64,000 bases of DNA from Arthrobacter sp. AQ5-06 (GCF_003287955.1 NZ_QMKP01000002.1:248001-312000), one strand, 5' to 3'; positions 43,934 through 52,681 are shown, numbered from the stretch's first letter. The notes: generated by a model from the sequence alone, not told the origin. Made by a program: numbers and translations.

Positions 43934-45112
43934 GTGAGCGCGTCGGCACAGGTGGTCAACGCCCGGCTGTCTACCGCTCCCCTGTACGCGGCCGGGTTCG
44001 TCACCGCATTCGGCGCCCACAGCATCGCCGCGGGCCTGGGCGCGCAGAGCGAGAACATCGGCCTGACGCTGCTCAACCTGGGCATCATGCTCGCCCTCTA
44101 CGACGTGTCCGAGGTCTTCCTCAAGCCTGTCTTCGGGGCCCTGAGCGACCGGATCGGGACCAAGCCCGTCGTCGTCGCCGGCCTCCTGGCCTTTGCGGTG
44201 CTGTCGCTGATCGGCCTCTGGGCGGCGGATCCCCTGATGCTTGGACTGGCCCGGCTGGGGCAGGGCGCCGCGGCCTCGGCCTTCTCGCCGGCGTCGTCCG
44301 CGATGGTTGCGCGGCTGGCGGCAGGCAAGAAGGCCGGGACCTATTTCGGCCGGTACGGTTCGTGGAAGAGCCTGGGCTACGTCATCGGCCCGCTGCTGGG
44401 GGCGGGCCTGATCCTGACGGGCGGGTTTGCCCTGCTGTTCGGGGCCCTCTCGGTGCTGGCGGCGGCCATTGCCGTGTGGGTGCTGGTGTCCGTTCCCCAT
44501 CTGGCGCCGCTCCCCCGGCAGCGATACACCGTTCTCGACCTTGCCCGTCAGGTCACCGAGCGGCGCTTCCTGGTTCCTACGCTGGTGCTGGCGGCCTCCT
44601 CGGGAGCGCTCGGCGCGGCGATCGGATTCGTTCCCGCCCTGGCCACCCGGCACGGCCTTGGCCCGGTTGCCGGCACGGCCGCGGTCAGTGTACTGGCCAT
44701 CAGCTCGGTGCTCACCCAGCCCTGGATCGGCAAGCTGCGTGACGCTCACCGCATCAGCGATAACCGCGGGACGACGGCGGGACTCCTCCTTACCGCCACC
44801 GGCGTCGCACTCCTGGCGCTCATCCCAGGTCCGGTCACGCTGTTCATTGCCGCGGCAGCCATTGGGGCGGGAGTTGGCCTGGCAACACCGCTCGGCTTCG
44901 CGCATTTGGCCGACACCACGCCGCCGGAGCGCATGGGGCGGACCATGGGTTCGGCGGAGCTCGGCCGCGAACTCGGCGACGCCGGCGGGCCGCTGCTCGT
45001 GGGCGGCATGGCCACCCTCACCGCGCTGCCGTTTGGCCTCGGCGCCCTGGCCCTGCTGGTCGCGGCAGCCAGCCTCCCGCGCCTCCCGGACGCGCCCTCC
45101 CCGCCCAAGTAG
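43934..45112 (+). CDS. MFS transporter
   Basis: 392 residues with about 12 membrane segments; GALSDRIGTKPVVVAG is the MFS loop 2-3 motif, repeated weakly as GKLRDAHRISDNRGTTAG in the second half. The start is not clear: I use the GTG at 43934, but no ribosome-binding site is visible, and an upstream TTG at 43868 lies inside the repeat. The substrate is unknown; drug-efflux-like. The stop codon TAG (45110-45112) lies within family A repeat copy 2. Confidence 0.85.
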   Translation: MSASAQVVNARLSTAPLYAAGFVTAFGAHSIAAGLGAQSENIGLTLLNLGIMLALYDVSEVFLKPVFGALSDRIGTKPVVVAGLLAFAVLSLIGLWAADPLMLGLARLGQGAAASAFSPASSAMVARLAAGKKAGTYFGRYGSWKSLGYVIGPLLGAGLILTGGFALLFGALSVLAAAIAVWVLVSVPHLAPLPRQRYTVLDLARQVTERRFLVPTLVLAASSGALGAAIGFVPALATRHGLGPVAGTAAVSVLAISSVLTQPWIGKLRDAHRISDNRGTTAGLLLTATGVALLALIPGPVTLFIAAAAIGAGVGLATPLGFAHLADTTPPERMGRTMGSAELGRELGDAGGPLLVGGMATLTALPFGLGALALLVAAASLPRLPDAPSPPK

Positions 45113-45168
45113 GTAGCAGCAGCTGTCGTTTTGAGCCCCCAAAACGACACCTGCTGCTACCCAGTTGG
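45105..45168. repeat. Family A palindromic repeat, copy 2
   Basis: Arms 45113-45132 and 45141-45160 (GTAGCAGCAGCTGTCGTTTT against its near-complement, one mismatch), flanked by CCCAAGTAG and CCCAGTTGGG. The left flank supplies the stop codon of the MFS gene, showing that the element moved to or grew at the end of that gene. Confidence 0.85.
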
Positions 45169-45203
45169 GTGAGGGCGCCGCCACAGATAGGTCCGGGCAC
45201 ACC

Positions 45204-45215
45204 TCACACGCGTTA
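45204..45215. promoter_or_regulatory. LacI-type operator before the regulator gene
   Basis: TCACACGCGTTA (complement TAACGCGTGTGA) differs by one base from the operators TAACACGTGTGA and TAACACGTGTCA in front of the GH32 transcript. It lies 43 bases before the LacI start, so the regulator probably controls itself. Confidence 0.65.
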
Positions 45216-45257
45216 GGTAGACTGCAGGAAACACCGCACGCCGGAGGTAAGCACAGC

Positions 45258-46319
45258 ATGAACCGCAAAGCCACAGCACTCGACGTCGCCAAGCTCGCCG
45301 GGGTGTCCCGCAGCGCGGTGTCGCTGGTCCTGAACGGGCGCGGCGACGGGAATGTGGCGAAGGAGAGCCAGGTCCGGATCCGTGAAGCGGCGGCCACGCT
45401 GAAGTACACGCCCAACGCCATCGCCGTGAGCCTGCGGAACCGCCGGTCGCGGATCATCGGGATCGTCTCGGACCAGGTGGTCACCAGCCCGTTCGACGGC
45501 AACATCATCGCAGGCGCGGACGCCGTGGCCAGGTCCCAGGGTTTTGTCACCGTGGTGATGGATACGGAGCTGGACGAGACCCGTGACGAAAGTGCGGTGG
45601 CCACGCTGCTGGACCGCCAGGTGGACGGGCTGATGTATGTCACTGTGGGACTGCGCCCCCTGCACGTCCCGATCAACATGCTGCGCGTGCCGTCGGTGCT
45701 GGCCAACTGCTTCGATGATCGTCCCGAGGCAGGCGTTCCCGCCGTCATTCCGGATGAGGTCCGCGGCGGCCGGGAGGCGGCAACGCACTTGCTGGAGCTT
45801 GGCCACCGGGACATCGCGTTCCTCGCCGGTGACAGCATCACGCCCGCCGCCCCGCGCCGGATCCAGGGCCACCGGGACGCCTATGAAGCCGCCGGGTTGC
45901 CGGTGCGGCCGGGCCGGATCCTCCAGGTGGGCTGGGACATCGATGCCGGGTTCCACGGCGCCATGAAGCTCCTGGACGGCGTGGCTGCGCCGGAACGGCC
46001 CACCGCGATCGTGTGCGCGAACGACCGCGGTGCAATCGGCGTGGTGCTCGCGGCCAACCGGCTGGGCCTGGCCATCCCGCAGGACCTCTCCATCATGGGC
46101 TACGACGACGAATTCCGGATCGCCTCCACCATGGTCCCGGCGCTCACCACCATGGCCCTCCCGCTGCGGGAGATGGGCGCCGCCGCCATGACCGGGCTCC
46201 TCCGGGAATTGTCGGAGGAGCCGGAGGATAACGACGACGACGCCCCCGGCCAGACGCTGGTCCCCTGCCGGCTCGTTGTGCGCGAGTCAACCGGCCAGGT
46301 CCCCGCCGGCCGGGCCTGA
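45258..46319 (+). CDS. LacI family transcriptional regulator
   Basis: 353 residues. N-terminal helix-turn-helix ALDVAKLAGVSRSAVSLVLNG with the hinge; the core is a periplasmic-binding fold (RRSRIIGIVSDQV, DRQVDGLMYVTV, ELGHRDIAFLAG, ANDRGAIGVVLAA, SIMGYDDEFRIASTMVPALTTM). GGAGG precedes the ATG. It sits next to and convergent with a GH32 gene whose promoter carries two matching operators, so it most likely represses fructan/sucrose use and responds to a sugar. Confidence 0.94.
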   Translation: MNRKATALDVAKLAGVSRSAVSLVLNGRGDGNVAKESQVRIREAAATLKYTPNAIAVSLRNRRSRIIGIVSDQVVTSPFDGNIIAGADAVARSQGFVTVVMDTELDETRDESAVATLLDRQVDGLMYVTVGLRPLHVPINMLRVPSVLANCFDDRPEAGVPAVIPDEVRGGREAATHLLELGHRDIAFLAGDSITPAAPRRIQGHRDAYEAAGLPVRPGRILQVGWDIDAGFHGAMKLLDGVAAPERPTAIVCANDRGAIGVVLAANRLGLAIPQDLSIMGYDDEFRIASTMVPALTTMALPLREMGAAAMTGLLRELSEEPEDNDDDAPGQTLVPCRLVVRESTGQVPAGRA

Positions 46320-46327
46320 CCCGCGCC

Positions 46328-47797
46328 CTACTGAGGCTGTTCCAGCTGCCAAACGTCCGCAGCCGCACCCTCGGGAAGCCGCAGCAGCCACCGCTCGCCG
46401 GGCGCCGGATAGGCGCGTAGCGTGGTGGCCACGGAACCGCTCCGGTACACCTCCACCAGGGACGCGTCCACAAACACCCGCAGCTCCTCCCCCGCGGCCA
46501 GCGCCCCGCTGAACACCACTTGACCGCCGTCCGACGGGGAGTCGGCTCCAGCGTCCGTTGATCCAACAGCCACCAGGGAAAGTTCGACGACGGCGTCCGC
46601 GGCCAGCGCTGCCGGCCCACCGCTCACAACGGCCTCGGCATACAGCGGCAGCTCAACGCTCCCGGCAACCTGCGAAGCCAGTTGCGCGCCACGGTAGGCA
46701 TCCATCTCCGGCGCGGGTGCCACCGCCAGGGAACCGTCCACCACGGACAGAATTCGCGGATGGGTGAGCACCCCGGCCCAGCCCGCGGCGTCGATCTCGG
46801 CCTGGCTGCGGCCCCGGCGGCCGTCCCGGCCCGGCCCTTCATTGGCCCAGCCCCACAGCAGCGCCTTGGGCTCCGAAGCGCCGGGACCACCGGCAGCTCC
46901 GGGACCGGATGCGGTGTCCGCAAGCTGCACGATCTGCGGCGCGTAGAAGTCGCGGCCCAGGTCAGACTTTCCGCCGGTCTCCGGGGAGAACACAGGGAGG
47001 CCGGTGGCAGGGTCCTCGGTCAGGGAGCCGATGAGGTGGCCTACCCCGTTGGCGTGCTCGTGGTCGTCGCCGGAGAGCCACAGCGAAAACATCATCACCC
47101 ACGCGTCCCCGCCGGAAGCGGACGGCACCCGCACCAGCTGCGGGCACTCCCAGATCTCGGCCGGCGTCTGAGCAGCAGCGATCGGGTTCTCCGATGTGAG
47201 CCAGATGCCCTGGTACTTCCAGTCGGACAGGTCCTCCACCGAGTAAAGCAGGAGCGCCGCGTGGCCGGAGGCCAGCCCGGCGCCCTGCATGGCGTAGCGA
47301 TTGCCGTTGAAGCGGAAGATGAAGGGGTCGCGGACCGCCGTGACCATGGGGTCGGCCGGCATTGACGCGGCGACGTGCCCGCCCTGGGTCCACTCGACGA
47401 GGTCCGCCGAGCCGCGGGAGATGACCACCTGGGAGTGGCCGCCGTCGCCGCGGACGCCGGAATACGCGGCGGTGGGAACGCCGCCGTCGTCCGTCACCAC
47501 ACCGGTCCAGCAGCCGTACTCGTCCGGCCCGCCGTCCTGGGGCCTCAAGGCAACCGGGTGCTCCTCCCAGCGGACCAGGTCCGCCGAGCTGAGGTGGCCC
47601 CACGCGATCTTATGGTGCCGGGCGGACGCAGGGTTGTACTGGAAGAAGACGTGGTAGCGGCCGTTTAGGTGGCTGATGCCGTTGGGGTCGTTGATCCAGC
47701 CCTGGGCGGGGCGGGGGTGGAAGTGCGGGAACGCCGGGTCTGGGTGGGCGGCGGCGAGGCGGGCGAATTCGGCGGCGGCGAGGTCCGGGGGTGACAT
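46328..47797 (-). CDS. Glycoside hydrolase family 32 (sucrose/fructan hydrolase)
   Basis: 489 residues, no signal peptide at its own start. GH32 catalytic motifs are all present: WINDPNG (nucleophile Asp at ~36), AVRDPFI (transition-state Asp) and EIWECPQL (acid/base Glu), then a C-terminal beta-sandwich with EELRVFVDASLVEVYR. It should cleave sucrose, sucrose-6-phosphate or short fructans. AAAGGATTATCTCC precedes the ATG. A small Tat-leader-like gene lies 26 bases upstream in the same transcript. No sugar transporter gene is adjacent. Confidence 0.92.
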   Translation of the reverse strand: MSPPDLAAAEFARLAAAHPDPAFPHFHPRPAQGWINDPNGISHLNGRYHVFFQYNPASARHHKIAWGHLSSADLVRWEEHPVALRPQDGGPDEYGCWTGVVTDDGGVPTAAYSGVRGDGGHSQVVISRGSADLVEWTQGGHVAASMPADPMVTAVRDPFIFRFNGNRYAMQGAGLASGHAALLLYSVEDLSDWKYQGIWLTSENPIAAAQTPAEIWECPQLVRVPSASGGDAWVMMFSLWLSGDDHEHANGVGHLIGSLTEDPATGLPVFSPETGGKSDLGRDFYAPQIVQLADTASGPGAAGGPGASEPKALLWGWANEGPGRDGRRGRSQAEIDAAGWAGVLTHPRILSVVDGSLAVAPAPEMDAYRGAQLASQVAGSVELPLYAEAVVSGGPAALAADAVVELSLVAVGSTDAGADSPSDGGQVVFSGALAAGEELRVFVDASLVEVYRSGSVATTLRAYPAPGERWLLRLPEGAAADVWQLEQPQ

Positions 47798-47823
47798 GGA
47801 GATAATCCTTTCAGAAGTGGAGG

Positions 47824-47991
47824 TTATTTGCCGCTGCCGGCGGTGAGGCTGTTGTCGCCCCGCCCGGGAATATCGGTTCCGGCGAGCCGGGGCCACGACG
47901 CCACCGTTGTTCCCACAATTCCTGCTCCCAACGCACCCAGGGCGGTCCGGCGTGAGATTTCACGCAGGCGGCCAGTTGTGGCACCGGTCAT
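47824..47991 (-). CDS. Small protein with twin-arginine signal-like sequence, 55 residues
   Basis: Starts at an ATG with AGGAAGG eight bases upstream and reads MTGATTGRLREISRRTALGALG, then GAGIVGTTVASWP: a twin-arginine motif (SRRTAL) and a hydrophobic core, followed by only ~20 residues before the stop. It looks like the signal peptide of a Tat-exported protein without its mature domain. It precedes the GH32 gene, but in a different frame, so it could be the cut-off leader of a once-exported enzyme, or a real short product. Confidence 0.55.
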   Translation of the reverse strand: MTGATTGRLREISRRTALGALGAGIVGTTVASWPRLAGTDIPGRGDNSLTAGSGK

Positions 47992-48005
47992 GTCAATTTC
48001 CTTCC

Positions 48006-48050
48006 TAACACGTGTGAGGTAGCTTAGAGCGCCGACCTAACACGTGTCAA
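48006..48050 (-). promoter_or_regulatory. Promoter with twin LacI operators for the leader-GH32 transcript
   Basis: On the minus strand TTGACA (48050-48045) and TAAGCT (48026-48021) are spaced by 18 bases. Operator 2 (48038-48049, TAACACGTGTCA on the plus strand) overlaps the -35 and operator 1 (48006-48017, TAACACGTGTGA) lies around +1. Their centres are 32 bases apart, three turns of DNA, allowing one repressor tetramer or two dimers on the same face. Confidence 0.75.
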
Positions 48051-48182
48051 GTGTCAGATTTGGCCGGCTGGCGCCTCACCGGTCCGCACTCGGTGCACGC
48101 CGCAAAAGTTACGCAGTTAGGTCAGCGCGGGCCACGAGGCAACAGTGCGACTACTCCCAGTTTTCTGTGACACCCTTAACTG

Positions 48183-49091
48183 ATGACCATTCCACGCCAG
48201 GCACCACCGCGGACCCCTGCCCGCCCCACCCCGGGCTCCGGCTTTATGTTCGCGTTCGCCTGGCTCGCCTGCGTTGTCGGTCTGATCGCCACCTACTACT
48301 ACTTCGTCCAGACCACGGCGGGCCAGTTCATCGACGAGTCCGCGCTGGTTGAGGCCGTGGACATTCATGGACCTGCAGGTAAGGCAGCCACCGAGTTCCT
48401 GGACTGGCTGCCCACCATCTCACTGGTGGTGGCCGCCGTCGTGGTCCTGTTTGTCACAGTGATCCGACGACGCTGGTCTGCCGCAGGGATTGCGGTCAGC
48501 GCGTGCATCGGGGCGAATATCGCCACGCAGATCCTGAAGGAAGTGCTGCCCGCGCGCCCGGACAAGGGTGTGGTGACGCTGGAGCTGAACTCGCTGCCGT
48601 CCGGTCATACCACGCTGGCGGCGTCGGCTGCGGCGGCGGTGTTCCTGATGGCCTCACCAAGGTGGCGTCCGCTGGCCGGTTTTGTGGGCGGGACCTTCGC
48701 GATAGCTTCCGGGGTTTCCACGCTGATCAACCAGTGGCACCGCCCGGCCGACGTCGTAGCAGCCTTCCTCCTGGTGGGCGCGTTTATGATCCCCGCGGGC
48801 TGGCTGATCATGCGCAACGGCGCCGCATGGAACGTGTGGGACGGCTTCGGCAAGCACGTGGGCTCGGCGAAAATCTGGCTCACGCTGCCGGTGGTGATCG
48901 GCTTGGCGTCCGCGGCTGTGGCAGTGTATTCGCTCGCCAGGATCGCGCCCGGGCCGCTGCAGGAAGACAGCACCACCAACTACTTCTGGGCCGGGATCTC
49001 GCTCATCGTGATCGCCGGATACCTGGCAACCGTCGCCACCACGTCGCTGTTCGCATACGCCGCACGACGGCGGAACTCGCCGGGGCGCTGA
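48183..49091 (+). CDS. PAP2 family phosphatase
   Basis: 302 residues with about six or seven membrane segments. Phosphatase motifs: KEVLPARPDKG (K-x6-RP), LPSGHT and S-x-x-x-x-QWHRPADVVAA, which together form the active site of the PAP2/undecaprenyl pyrophosphatase-like family. It likely acts on a lipid phosphate at the outer face of the membrane. The third motif has Asn-Gln where the family usually has Arg-x; the essential His and Asp remain. No neighbour tells its substrate. Confidence 0.86.
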   Translation: MTIPRQAPPRTPARPTPGSGFMFAFAWLACVVGLIATYYYFVQTTAGQFIDESALVEAVDIHGPAGKAATEFLDWLPTISLVVAAVVVLFVTVIRRRWSAAGIAVSACIGANIATQILKEVLPARPDKGVVTLELNSLPSGHTTLAASAAAAVFLMASPRWRPLAGFVGGTFAIASGVSTLINQWHRPADVVAAFLLVGAFMIPAGWLIMRNGAAWNVWDGFGKHVGSAKIWLTLPVVIGLASAAVAVYSLARIAPGPLQEDSTTNYFWAGISLIVIAGYLATVATTSLFAYAARRRNSPGR

Positions 49092-49442
49092 CCGCGCCGC
49101 CGCCGTCGGGCGCCGTCGTGCTCCGTTACGGGCCTTTAGCGTCTTCCTTGCCGATGTTCTGAGTCCCTACGGGCTCGCCTTCGTTTCTATTGGCCCGTCT
49201 GTTGATCAGCCAGGTGGTAAAGGCGGACTCCGCAATTAATCCAACAAATGGATGGCATTTGGCCCTGACCTGCGAAAACACAAGAAACCTTGACAAAATC
49301 TTGAGGAATCGCGCGGGCATAAGTTGCGCCTGGTCGGGAAAAGTGGTTTCTTGCCAGTCCACGTGATTCTGGCATTCACGGTCGGCCCACTGGGGGGCGG
49401 CTGGCCCTCTTGGGGTGGGCAACGTCGAAAAGGATTCTTCTC
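49092..49442. other. Intergenic region before the TasA/CalY-like gene
   Basis: 351 bases with no gene that I can support. It is richer in A/T than its flanks around 49200-49320 and has TTGACA at 49290 and TTGAGG nearby, but no well-spaced -10 box. GGGGGGCGGCTGGCCC at ~49393 may form a hairpin in the leader of the downstream transcript. AAAAGGATTCTTCTC just before 49443 is a ribosome-binding site. Confidence 0.5.
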
Positions 49443-50045
49443 ATGGGCATCAGCATGAAAACCACTTCCGGCAAGATTCTGGCTTCCGTCGCACTGGTGG
49501 GCACCGCCGCCGCAGTCGCAGGCATGGGCACCTATGGTGCATTCACGGGAACCACAACACAGGTCGATGAGAAGGTCACTGCCGGCACCGTAGATATCGA
49601 CCTGACCGATCCGGGGACCCTGAGTGTCGCCGTCACCGGCCTCCTGCCCGGTGACTCCGTCGAAAAGTTCGCCACACTGAAGAACACGGGCAACTCCGAC
49701 CTGAACACCGTGACGCTTACCACGGCGCCCACCGTCGCCTCAAAGCTCACTACCGAGGCAACTAACGGTCTGCAGTTGACCATCGAGTCCTGCACCGTCG
49801 CCTGGACAGTCGTGGCTGCCGCGGAAGACACTTGCTCAGGGATCAAGTCCACCATTCTGGCTAAAAGCGCGATCATCGGCACGGGCACGGCACTCACCGG
49901 CCTGTCATCCATTACGTCTGGAGCTCAGGACAAGCTCAAGATCACCACGTCCCTGCCCTCTACGGCAGACGACACCTTCCAAGGCCTGACCAGCACCATC
50001 GGCTTCACGTTCGACGCCACGCAGCGCACTGGCCACGTCAAGTAG
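49443..50045 (+). CDS. TasA/CalY (camelysin)-like secreted protein
   Basis: 200 residues. Signal peptide ILASVALVGTAAAVAGMGTYGAF with a cleavage-like GTYGAFTG site as in SipW substrates; the mature part starts with TTTQVDEKVTAGTVDIDLTDPG, then SVAVTGLLPGDSVEKFATLKNTGNSDL, which is the camelysin/TasA beta-sandwich pattern. These proteins form extracellular fibres or surface coats. The next gene encodes the matching SipW-like signal peptidase, supporting the assignment. Confidence 0.85.
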   Translation: MGISMKTTSGKILASVALVGTAAAVAGMGTYGAFTGTTTQVDEKVTAGTVDIDLTDPGTLSVAVTGLLPGDSVEKFATLKNTGNSDLNTVTLTTAPTVASKLTTEATNGLQLTIESCTVAWTVVAAAEDTCSGIKSTILAKSAIIGTGTALTGLSSITSGAQDKLKITTSLPSTADDTFQGLTSTIGFTFDATQRTGHVK

Positions 50046-50134
50046 CCGTCAGTCCTGAGTATTGGCGGAGTCACGAGCACGGCACCGCCAACCGATAGCC
50101 AGAAGCACCGGACCCTCCTCAAGGCTGGAAATCG

Positions 50135-50791
50135 ATGAGCGCAGTAACTGAAATTCCGACAGCGGCACGCAGCGCCGCCCAGGTAGCTGAGCTGTCCCAG
50201 CGCCATCGCAACCCCCGCCGCGGCGCTGGGACCTTCATCCCTGCACGGGGCGCGTCGCGCTTCAAAACCGGCATTCGCCGCGGGGTCAACGTCCTCACAA
50301 CGACGGTCTTCGTCGTCGCGGTGTCCGCGTTTCTTTTCCTCGCTGTTGGTCCCCGGGTCCTCGGTTATCAGACGTCCACGATGCTCACCGGCTCGATGTC
50401 CCCACTGATCAACACGGGCGACGTTGTGGTCACGGTCCCCACCCCAGCCAGTGACATCGTGGTGGGCGACATCATCACCTATCTCATTCCTGTCGAGGAC
50501 CACCGAGTGGAAACCCACCGCGTCACCGAGGTACTCACAAGTGCGGACGGGACGACGGCAGTGCGGACCAAAGGTGACGCCAACAACGGCGTCGATCCTT
50601 GGACCGCAACCCTCAACGGAGCGACCGTTGACCGGCACGTCCTCACGGTCCCCTACGTGGGTCAAGTCATTCGCACCTTGCGCCAGCCGGTTGTCCTGAA
50701 CACCTTCATGTACGGCGCACCGGCCGTGCTGGTGATCGGGTCGCTGGCGTCCATCTGGCGCAAGGACCCGGAACCAACAGCCAGTGAGTAG
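50135..50791 (+). CDS. SipW-like signal peptidase I (Ser-His, ER type)
   Basis: 218 residues. A ~45-residue basic cytoplasmic part, one membrane helix (VFVVAVSAFLFLAVGP), then the active serine in LTGSMSP (Ser 87) and THRV with His 128 in place of the usual lysine; a second helix near the C-terminus. The Ser-His arrangement marks the SipW/ER-type peptidases that process TasA/CalY proteins, consistent with the gene before it. Its stop overlaps the start of the next gene by eight bases (GTGAGTAG). Confidence 0.9.
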   Translation: MSAVTEIPTAARSAAQVAELSQRHRNPRRGAGTFIPARGASRFKTGIRRGVNVLTTTVFVVAVSAFLFLAVGPRVLGYQTSTMLTGSMSPLINTGDVVVTVPTPASDIVVGDIITYLIPVEDHRVETHRVTEVLTSADGTTAVRTKGDANNGVDPWTATLNGATVDRHVLTVPYVGQVIRTLRQPVVLNTFMYGAPAVLVIGSLASIWRKDPEPTASE

Positions 50792-51240
50792 CCGCACTTC
50801 GACTGCCGGCAGGGTGGCGCGTGCCATCGGCGTTACGCTCCTCGTCGTTTTGGGCCTGACGCTCGCCCCCGCAGCAAGCGCCTCCTTCAGGTCTGCCAGC
50901 CAAGCGTCAACAGGCTTTTCTACGGCCACCCTGAACACCCCGACGACTTCCACGATTTCGCTGAATGCCAGCTGCAGCCAGAACAAGAAGACGCTTACTG
51001 TCACCTTGGCCGCCACGGGCTCGCTGCCGCACGCAAACGCACTACGAATTACGGCGGACGCCGGTGGAACCGTGTCCTCGAAGGATCAAAGCGCTGGCAT
51101 ACAACGGAAATCAAGTATTTACGGCAAACTCGGGCGGTCAGACAACCGTGTTCAAGCTCGAAATCCGAGCAATCTACACAGTAGACGCCACCCACGCTTG
51201 GACCAGTCCGCCGCTGCTTCGCACGTACACCTGCAGCTGA
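50784..51240 (+). pseudogene. Secreted companion of the SipW/TasA locus, apparently frameshifted
   Basis: A GTG inside the end of the peptidase gene opens a frame with a signal peptide (VTLLVVLGLTLAPAASAS) and a beta-rich mature part up to LRITADAGGTVSS. Near 51085-51100 the gene-like sequence continues in another frame (YNGNQVFTANSGGQTTVFKLEIRAIY, ending at TYTCS, 51240), whereas the first frame runs into low-quality sequence to 51257. One inserted or lost base explains this. If intact it would be a ~150-residue exported protein translated with the peptidase. Confidence 0.65.
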
Positions 51241-51463
51241 TCAGCCCCCACAACTAAATTCGACAACCCAGGCTCGCTCATCCAGCGAAACTAATATCGC
51301 CCTGCAATGGGCAATTTCCGCGTCATCGAATTCCGCAGGAAGTCCTGGACATCGCGGAAAGGGACATCGAGAAGTGACGGAAACGAAGAATCCCGACGGC
51401 GGCCGCCAGTTCGACACCGCTGAAGTGGCGCGCTGCACTTACTTCTCCGTGGCGGCGCTGAAG

Positions 51464-52681
51464 TTAGTAATTCCGCCGGTGCCTCAGCCGCGGAAGGACA
51501 ACCGCGAACACACCGGCCGCCGCGAACCCCAGGAGGCCGGTGGCTGAGACGCCCGCGCCGAGGGTGGCCAGCGCCGTCACGCCGGAGAGCAGAACCGGCC
51601 CGCCGGTGGATCCTGCGTCCGCGATGAACCGCCATAGCCCCAGGAACTGGCCGCGGCCACGGTCCGGCGAGAAGTCGGCGCCGAGGGTCATGATCAGCCC
51701 GGAGCTGATGCCGTTGCCGAACCCGATCAGCAGTGACCCCAACAGCAGCCCAGCAAAGGACGCCGACAAAGGAATCAGCAGCATCGCGATGCCCATGATG
51801 ATGGTGGACGGGATGGCCACGAACAGCCTGCCGCGTCGGTCCATCACCTTGCCGGCCGGGTAAAACACCAGCATGTCGATCGCGCCGGACAACCCGTAGA
51901 TCACCGAAGCCTGGGCCGCATCCATTCCCAGGTGGTCCGCCCACAGCGGGATGACCACCTGGCGCGACGCGCGCAGCGCGCTGAGCAGCAGGACCCCCAC
52001 ACCCAGCGTCAGGAACACGCGGGCATGCGAAACCGCCACATTCCGCAGCGTCGGCTCCGGACCCTTGTGTCCGCCGTCGGGCGCTGGCGGGACCACCAAG
52101 TCCGGGATGGTGACCGCCAAAACCGCAGCCGCAGCCATGCCCGCCACCCCCACCCAGTACGCTCCGGCGATCCCGGCGAACTGCATCACGCCGGCACCAA
52201 TGAACGGCCCCGCAAAGACGCCGATCCTGCTGACCCCACCCAGCGTCGACAGCGCCCGCGCCCGGAACTGGACGGGCACGGCCTCGGTGAGGTACTTCTG
52301 CCGCGCCAGGCTGAAAACGCTCGCGGCCATTCCGACGACGATCATCGCCACCGCCAGCACCCACAGTCCGTTGGGGATCAGGGAGGACATCGCGGCGGCC
52401 GCGAGCGCCAGGGCGCCCACTGCGGCGGCGCCGACGATCGACCAGCGTTCGCCGAACTTGAGCGTGATCAGGGACGCGGGCAGGTTAAAAAACCACGAGC
52501 CGAGCCCGATCAAGGTGACGATCAGCGCGGAGACCGCCACCGATGCACCGAGGTCGCGGGCGGACAGGACCACCACCGGAAGGACCGCACCGTCGCCGAT
52601 GCAGAACAGCAGGGCAGGCCCGAATGCGGGTATGGCGATACTTCGGAAATTAAAGGGCTGCGGGGATCCTGGCGAAGTCAT
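51464..52681 (-). CDS. MFS transporter
   Basis: 405 residues from the ATG at 52681; about 12 membrane segments, LITLKFGERWSIVGAAAVG as the loop 2-3 motif and FYPAGKVMDRRGRLFVAI as its second-half counterpart. Upstream on the minus strand TAAGAT ends seven bases before the ATG, suggesting a leaderless promoter; an in-frame ATG at 52717 is the alternative. The substrate is unknown, and no regulator is adjacent. Confidence 0.87.
   Translation of the reverse strand: MTSPGSPQPFNFRSIAIPAFGPALLFCIGDGAVLPVVVLSARDLGASVAVSALIVTLIGLGSWFFNLPASLITLKFGERWSIVGAAAVGALALAAAAMSSLIPNGLWVLAVAMIVVGMAASVFSLARQKYLTEAVPVQFRARALSTLGGVSRIGVFAGPFIGAGVMQFAGIAGAYWVGVAGMAAAAVLAVTIPDLVVPPAPDGGHKGPEPTLRNVAVSHARVFLTLGVGVLLLSALRASRQVVIPLWADHLGMDAAQASVIYGLSGAIDMLVFYPAGKVMDRRGRLFVAIPSTIIMGIAMLLIPLSASFAGLLLGSLLIGFGNGISSGLIMTLGADFSPDRGRGQFLGLWRFIADAGSTGGPVLLSGVTALATLGAGVSATGLLGFAAAGVFAVVLPRLRHRRNY

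Noticed and set aside
43809..45168. CRISPR-like array from the repeated palindromes
   Set aside because: Copies are more than 1 kb apart with a whole gene between, unlike evenly spaced CRISPR repeats, and no cas genes are present.
43809..45168. Insertion sequence or integron unit bounded by the family A copies
   Set aside because: The gene between them is an ordinary MFS transporter and a third copy lies 12 kb away; no transposase or target duplication is visible.
43765..45841. Minus-strand frame of ~690 codons
   Set aside because: Antisense to the MFS and LacI genes; no domains, and it crosses a palindromic repeat.
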